A program made the translations under genes and the position numbers. From positions 16,994,042 through 17,058,041 of the forward strand of contig NC_050474.1 of assembly GCF_013373865.1 (NCBI RefSeq): a DNA stretch of 64,000 nucleotides, in the 5' to 3' direction. The DNA is from Monomorium pharaonis (lineage: Eukaryota > Arthropoda > Insecta > Hymenoptera > Formicidae). The notes under the pieces are model-generated. The model was not told the DNA's origin, ran no database searches, and worked only from the letters and a program-made list of their open reading frames with translations. Each line of letters starts with the position of its first letter. Position 1 is the first letter of the stretch. Positions 59,209-64,000 of this stretch are shown piece after piece.

Positions 59209-62200
59209 GCTACTTTCTACATTACAATCAATGCAATCAGTAAAGGCACACTGATTTTCAATGATGTATTTATAATTTGTCAATCGGTGAAATAAATGTA
59301 CTGATCTTTCAGTGATCATACACTAATTCTAAAATAAAAATCACTAAAAGGCAATGAATACTCACTTATCACAGCTTTATAGCAGTATACACTGCAAATT
59401 AGTAATAATACACTGATTGCAATTTAGAGAGTAATATTCCAAGAATATTCTTGTTATATTTCATTATATTATATTATATTATATTCTATATGGATTATTT
59501 TGAATATTATAAAAATTAACGTAAAGAAAAAGGAATTTGTTACACAAGTTACAATTTATATTTTCTTAACGTTGTTAAAAGTCTTGAAAAAACATTTTTA
59601 GTTATCAAAGTAATATTTTTTTGTTTGTAGTTTATTTTATAAACAAAGTAAAGAATATTAAACATAATAACAAATATTAAATTAAACATTTAGAATATAA
59701 AAGACAAACGTTCTATATTGTTTAAATATTGGTCCATTCAGATGCTTTACAAATTTTTATTATTTTTGGAATAATTTAAAAGCTTTTCGTATTTTTGTGT
59801 ATTAATAATAACATTTTGCACTTTACATTTCAATTAATTATATAAGATAAATGAAGAGTAAGACGAACATTAATTTAGAATTAATTATATGATTAAATAA
59901 TATATTTGTCATCGTGAAGATAAATTTATAGTTCAACAATCTTGACTCGCGCATAATCGCATGCTTGGTTACTGGGACATTTACCTTATTGTGCGGCGCC
60001 GTCGAGACGAATGCTAATCCGTCGCGAATCTCGTGATCATCCTGTTCAAACATGCGAAAAATTATAGTTCTTTCCCCCCCTTCCCTCCTTGTAAATCTTG
60101 TTCGTAGCGCGCAGCCGCGAGCAAACTAATCTAAAATTACTCGTGATATCGCATCCGAGTTAATTGCTGCCAAGATCTCTCGACTTTTACCGCGATTGCA
60201 TTTCCATGAGCGAGCGGATTGTCGACTAATACCGTTGAGTCGCGGGGGACTTGGTCGTGCTCTAAGCGGATTGCGCGATATCAAATTTGCCTTTTACCGA
60301 TCTGCCGCGCGAATAAGCGCGAAGTAACTCAGAAGATTAATAACGTGTAAACTGATAATGATTAATTCAATCGAAATAGTAATATAACCAGTAATAACCA
60401 ATACAAATTATTCAGCATTTTAATAAAAGCAGAAAAGGTGTCGCGAATATATTGGACCTCGTGGTTTTCGAATCTAAATTCGATAATCGAGTGAATTCCA
60501 ATGCGACAAAAAAGACAAAATGTTCTTGATTGGTTAAAATTTATGTAACGGCAATTAAAACTAATTTTTAATTAGTTTTACATAATTAAATTATATCAAT
60601 TCGTATTTATCTTCAAGTGTGTTGAAATTCGAGATTGTTAAAATAAAATAAAAGTATCACTTAATACTTGACAAATAAAGTTAAGACTTCTGAGTTTATT
60701 GATGAGATTTGCGAACAAGTTCCGCCGCCTAATGTTGTTTTTTATTAATTATTATTGTATTTACCCTTCGACTAAATCCCGGTATCGTGTACCAACTACG
60801 ACGGCTGTATATTTGTCTGATATTACTTATCCGACAATAATTTGGCAGTGGATGGTTGCAAGCGGAGAATGCGAACTTTTTTGCTCAATGTTCTCAATGT
60901 GCCATTATTTTAACCGCCGAAATCCAAGCGATTTTGTTTTTTCCTCCATGTTGCTAGTCACATACGTGTGTTTATGCAATTAAAAATATTCTAGAGGCTT
61001 TCTGTACATTATCCCCATTACATACAAAGTAACGAAAGTTGCGCTTTCATTTTTGATTAGTTCAATTTAATTTTATTGCAATTACAGCGGGCAATTTGTT
61101 CTTAACGAAATGTTGGTAATAGATTGGTTTTACTTTTTGAATATGTGTATAGGGTATTTTATTTTAAATGATACAATCGATTATGTTGAAGAGAAATATT
61201 TCGGGGAAAATGTTTCAAGCAATAGTTATATAATTTAAAAAAATACACATAATATAATTTATTTTTGAACAAAATTAATTTTTTATGTCGAAGGTTATTG
61301 CTAGTTTTTGATGGAATAATTTTTTTTACATAATATGACTCCTAATTATTCTACATATAAAAGTATTAAGATAAAGTATTTGAAAAAGCAATATTTTACG
61401 AAATATTTTATTCGGATATATTTCTAATATTAAATATTTAATATACATTTCTAATATCAGTATTATTAAATTAATCATTAATTTAATATTATGATACTAT
61501 TATTATGGTTCAATTTAAAAGTGCATTTCAAGAACAAAAGTAATGACGCGCAAGTCGAAGAATTAGAGAAAAAAAATTATTATTAATATTAGAAAATATT
61601 ATTTAGACACTAAACTCCTGCTATGACCATTGTCGACCTTTTCATGATTGTAATTGTATTATACACGTCGCGATCTTATTTCAATTATTGTTATAAAATA
61701 TTTCATAAATTATTAATAACTATACCTTAATATTTTTGCATAGAATAATAAGATGTGTTAATTGGTGTAAAGAAAACGTATAGAGTTTTTTTCAATAGAT
61801 TATAAGATTTACAATATGCAATTACATTTGTTTAATAACCTATTTTTTATATTAATTAATTTATCTTATTATTTATTCTGTGCATAAAAATATTATGGTA
61901 CAGTTGGCAAAAAATGAATAGTTCACAAAATATTTTATACTTTATATCGAAATAGGTCAAAATAATATAAAATATCTTGTAAACTATTGATTTTTTAATA
62001 ATGTTACCGTAACTTTTGTGCAGAATTGGATCAAATATAAAAAAATTATATAATTTTATTTTAAAAATGACGACTATATATTTTTAAAAACCGACTTTTA
62101 ATCTGGTTTACATATTTTTTCCTGAAACATTTTTTCCAAAAATACTTTTTTCCATAATAATTGATTGTATTAAATGAAATACACTAAAACGAAACACCCT

Positions 62201-63056
62201 GTGCACATATATACCCTATAATTTCTATTTATTGGTTGGAATGCTGAGCACATGAAATGTTTGCAGATATTTATTAGAATATTTTCACATGTGTGTAACA
62301 TTTTTCAAACGTAGTCTTTCTTTTAAATAAAATGCCAGTCAGCAAACTTTTTGCATAGTCACGCATTTAGACTTTCTAAAAATTTTGTTTTTTTTTTACA
62401 TTTGTCACATAAATTGCAAACATTATCGTTTGAACATTGCATCGACTGGCTCTTGTTGTAATTACGTAAACAATACAAATTCTACAAAAAGTCAGTGAAT
62501 TTTATTTTAACACATACATACATACACATACACACATACGTTTTTTCGTCACATCAACCTTTTTTTAAAATTGAATTTATATTTCAAACATTATTGCGCT
62601 TGAAAACTTCAATAGTTGTCAAATAAATTGCTTTCGAACACAATCAAATAACAGATGCGGTATTTTCTGCGCTTGATTTTTCGGGGGAAGCTATGCTTGA
62701 TTTCCATTGCTTGTGATTATTATTGTCAATTATATTTTTGCATTCGTGCATCAAGTATTGTTATAAAAATTGCTGGGTCAATAGGAAAATGGTATTTACA
62801 AAGGATACATTCGAAACATACCTTTCACAACTGCTACTAGCATTAAGAAGACTAGAGGATCAAATTGTGGTCGAAAACCTTTGACAATTTTCTGTGATGG
62901 ATTGAAAAAATGTACGAAAGTAAAGTTTGGAAAAATATTTATACAATATTTATAAAAAGCGGAAGGATGTATTTTATTAAGAAATAATAATATAAATAGC
63001 TGAAGTATTTTCCGTTTTCTGAAGTAATTTGCAATAACTTTGTAAATACTAACAAG

Positions 63057-63575
63057 GGAACCTCGCGAACATTCTGATTTTAATGAAACTTACCATAAAT
63101 ATAAAAGGGGTAAATACATGAATTTCGAAATTTTCCGTTTGGGCTTAAAAACGATTTAAAGGGGTGAAACCAACCTTTAAAGGTAAAAACATTTTTGCCT
63201 TTTCTCGATATATCTCGTAAACTAAACAAAATATCAAAAAATGTTTTATACAAAAGTTTAGAGCATAAATACTTCTATTTAAGTATGTTATTTATTTTTA
63301 AAAAAAGTTAAAAAAAATTTTTTTAAGTAAATAACATAGTTAAATAGATTTATGCTGTACAATTTTTGTATAAAACATTTTTTATATTTTTTATATTTGT
63401 TTAGTTTACGTTTACAAGATATCGAGAAAAAGCAAAAATGTTTTTACCTTTGAAGGGTGGTTTCACCCCTTTAAACCGTTTTTGAGCACCAACGAAAAAT
63501 TTCTAAATTCATGTATTTACCTCTTCTACATTTATGCCAAGTTCTATTAAAATCAGATTTTTTGGGTTCGCGACG
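63057..63575. mobile_element. 519-bp long hairpin element
   Basis: The left arm (CTCGCGAAC, ATTCTGATTTTAATGAAACTT, GGTAAATACATGAATTT, GGGGTGAAACCAACC, TTTTTGCCTTTTCTCGATAT) is mirrored in order by the right arm (ATATCGAGAAAAAGC, GGTGGTTTCACCCC, AAATTCATGTATTTACC, AAAATCAGATTTTTTGGGTTCGCGA). The centre, near 63316, is a T/A-rich loop. Each arm is about 250 bp with few mismatches. No coding capacity. Confidence 0.75.
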
Positions 63576-64000
63576 TTTTTTGTAAGAAAAAAATAGCAAT
63601 TACTATACTTTAGTTATAATTTATAGTTATTTTTAGCGCTAACTATATATTTACAGTTGTTTTATTTATGCAAATTATTATTAGATTATATTTATTATTA
63701 TTATCATACAAATAATAGCTAAAAAATATTAAAAACAATAATTAAATTTACTATAATTTATTTTATTTACTACATAGAAACATTAATTTTATTTTTACTA
63801 TCTATATATTGTGATACATTTTTTGCTACTTTAATATTTAAAGTTGTAATAATTATAATTATGAAATGGAGCTTTTAATCTTAATTATTTTCAAATTGTA
63901 CATCAAATACTTTTTGCTTTCTTCTGCAGCTATTAATAATCCGACCATGGCTACTTTTAACTAAAAATTTTCAAGAGGCTGCCGTTATTAAGTGAACTTA

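Larger units (their letters stand above)
58047..64000 (+). other. KCNQ intron continuing beyond the window
   Basis: After the GTAACG donor no further KCNQ exon was recognised in 6 kb, so the C-terminal exons lie to the right. The sequence is AT-rich, with a GC-richer patch at about 59940-60320 (no coding signature) and the repeats listed below. Confidence 0.7.

Noticed and set aside
1..64000. CRISPR arrays, rRNA genes or bacterial-type operons
   Set aside because: No regularly spaced direct repeats with unique spacers, no rRNA-like sequence and no dense gene arrangement; the window is eukaryotic.

Overview
This window looks like an AT-rich arthropod nuclear genome, most likely an insect and plausibly a hymenopteran such as an ant. 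The evidence is GT-AG introns several kilobases long in an AT-rich background, many short inverted-repeat DNA transposons with CAGGGTGTC or CACTGAAA termini, and a copia-type retrotransposon whose primer site matches the internal segment of initiator tRNA-Met. Species assignment is inference. Nothing bacterial is present: no operons, CRISPR arrays or rRNA.

The one gene I can support is a plus-strand voltage-gated K+ channel of the KCNQ (KQT/Kv7) family. Six exons encode S1 to the proximal C-terminus (41075-41165, 43765-43891, 46223-46398, 48928-49068, 57326-57436, 57840-58046), preceded by a GC-rich exon ending at 24056 that carries the cytoplasmic N-terminus and the pre-S1 segment. All these junctions are GT-AG and phase-compatible. 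The protein resembles vertebrate KCNQ1 more than KCNQ2-5: the S4 region has the KCNQ1-type RMLHVDRQGG stretch, and the filter is TIGYGD. The rest of the C-terminus (helices B-D) lies beyond the right edge. A likely upstream coding exon (15235-15577, polyglutamine followed by a Cys/His-rich tail) ends at a donor in phase with an acceptor at 23470. It lies downstream of a GC/CpG-rich, purine-tract-rich block (about 11.5-15.2 kb) that I read as promoter plus 5' UTR.

Layout: 1-11.5 kb is upstream DNA with inverted-repeat elements and microsatellites. 11.5-15.6 kb is the putative promoter, 5' UTR and first coding exon. 15.6-23.5 kb is an intron with a 91-98 bp tandem repeat and a foldback element holding a broken Tc1-like transposase fragment. 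23.5-24.06 kb is the N-terminal exon. 24.06-41.07 kb is a 17 kb intron with several MITEs, a tRNA-derived SINE candidate, a probable LTR remnant and GC-rich islands. 41-58 kb holds the transmembrane exons, with a decayed copia element (51.1-55.7 kb, minus strand) in the intron between S5 and the pore. 58-64 kb is the next intron, ending with a long hairpin.

I did not find a new biological system. The points most worth following are the uORF overlapping the putative start, the Cys/His-rich exon, the weak donor after S4 sitting next to a repeat, and the long intronic hairpins that would form dsRNA if transcribed.
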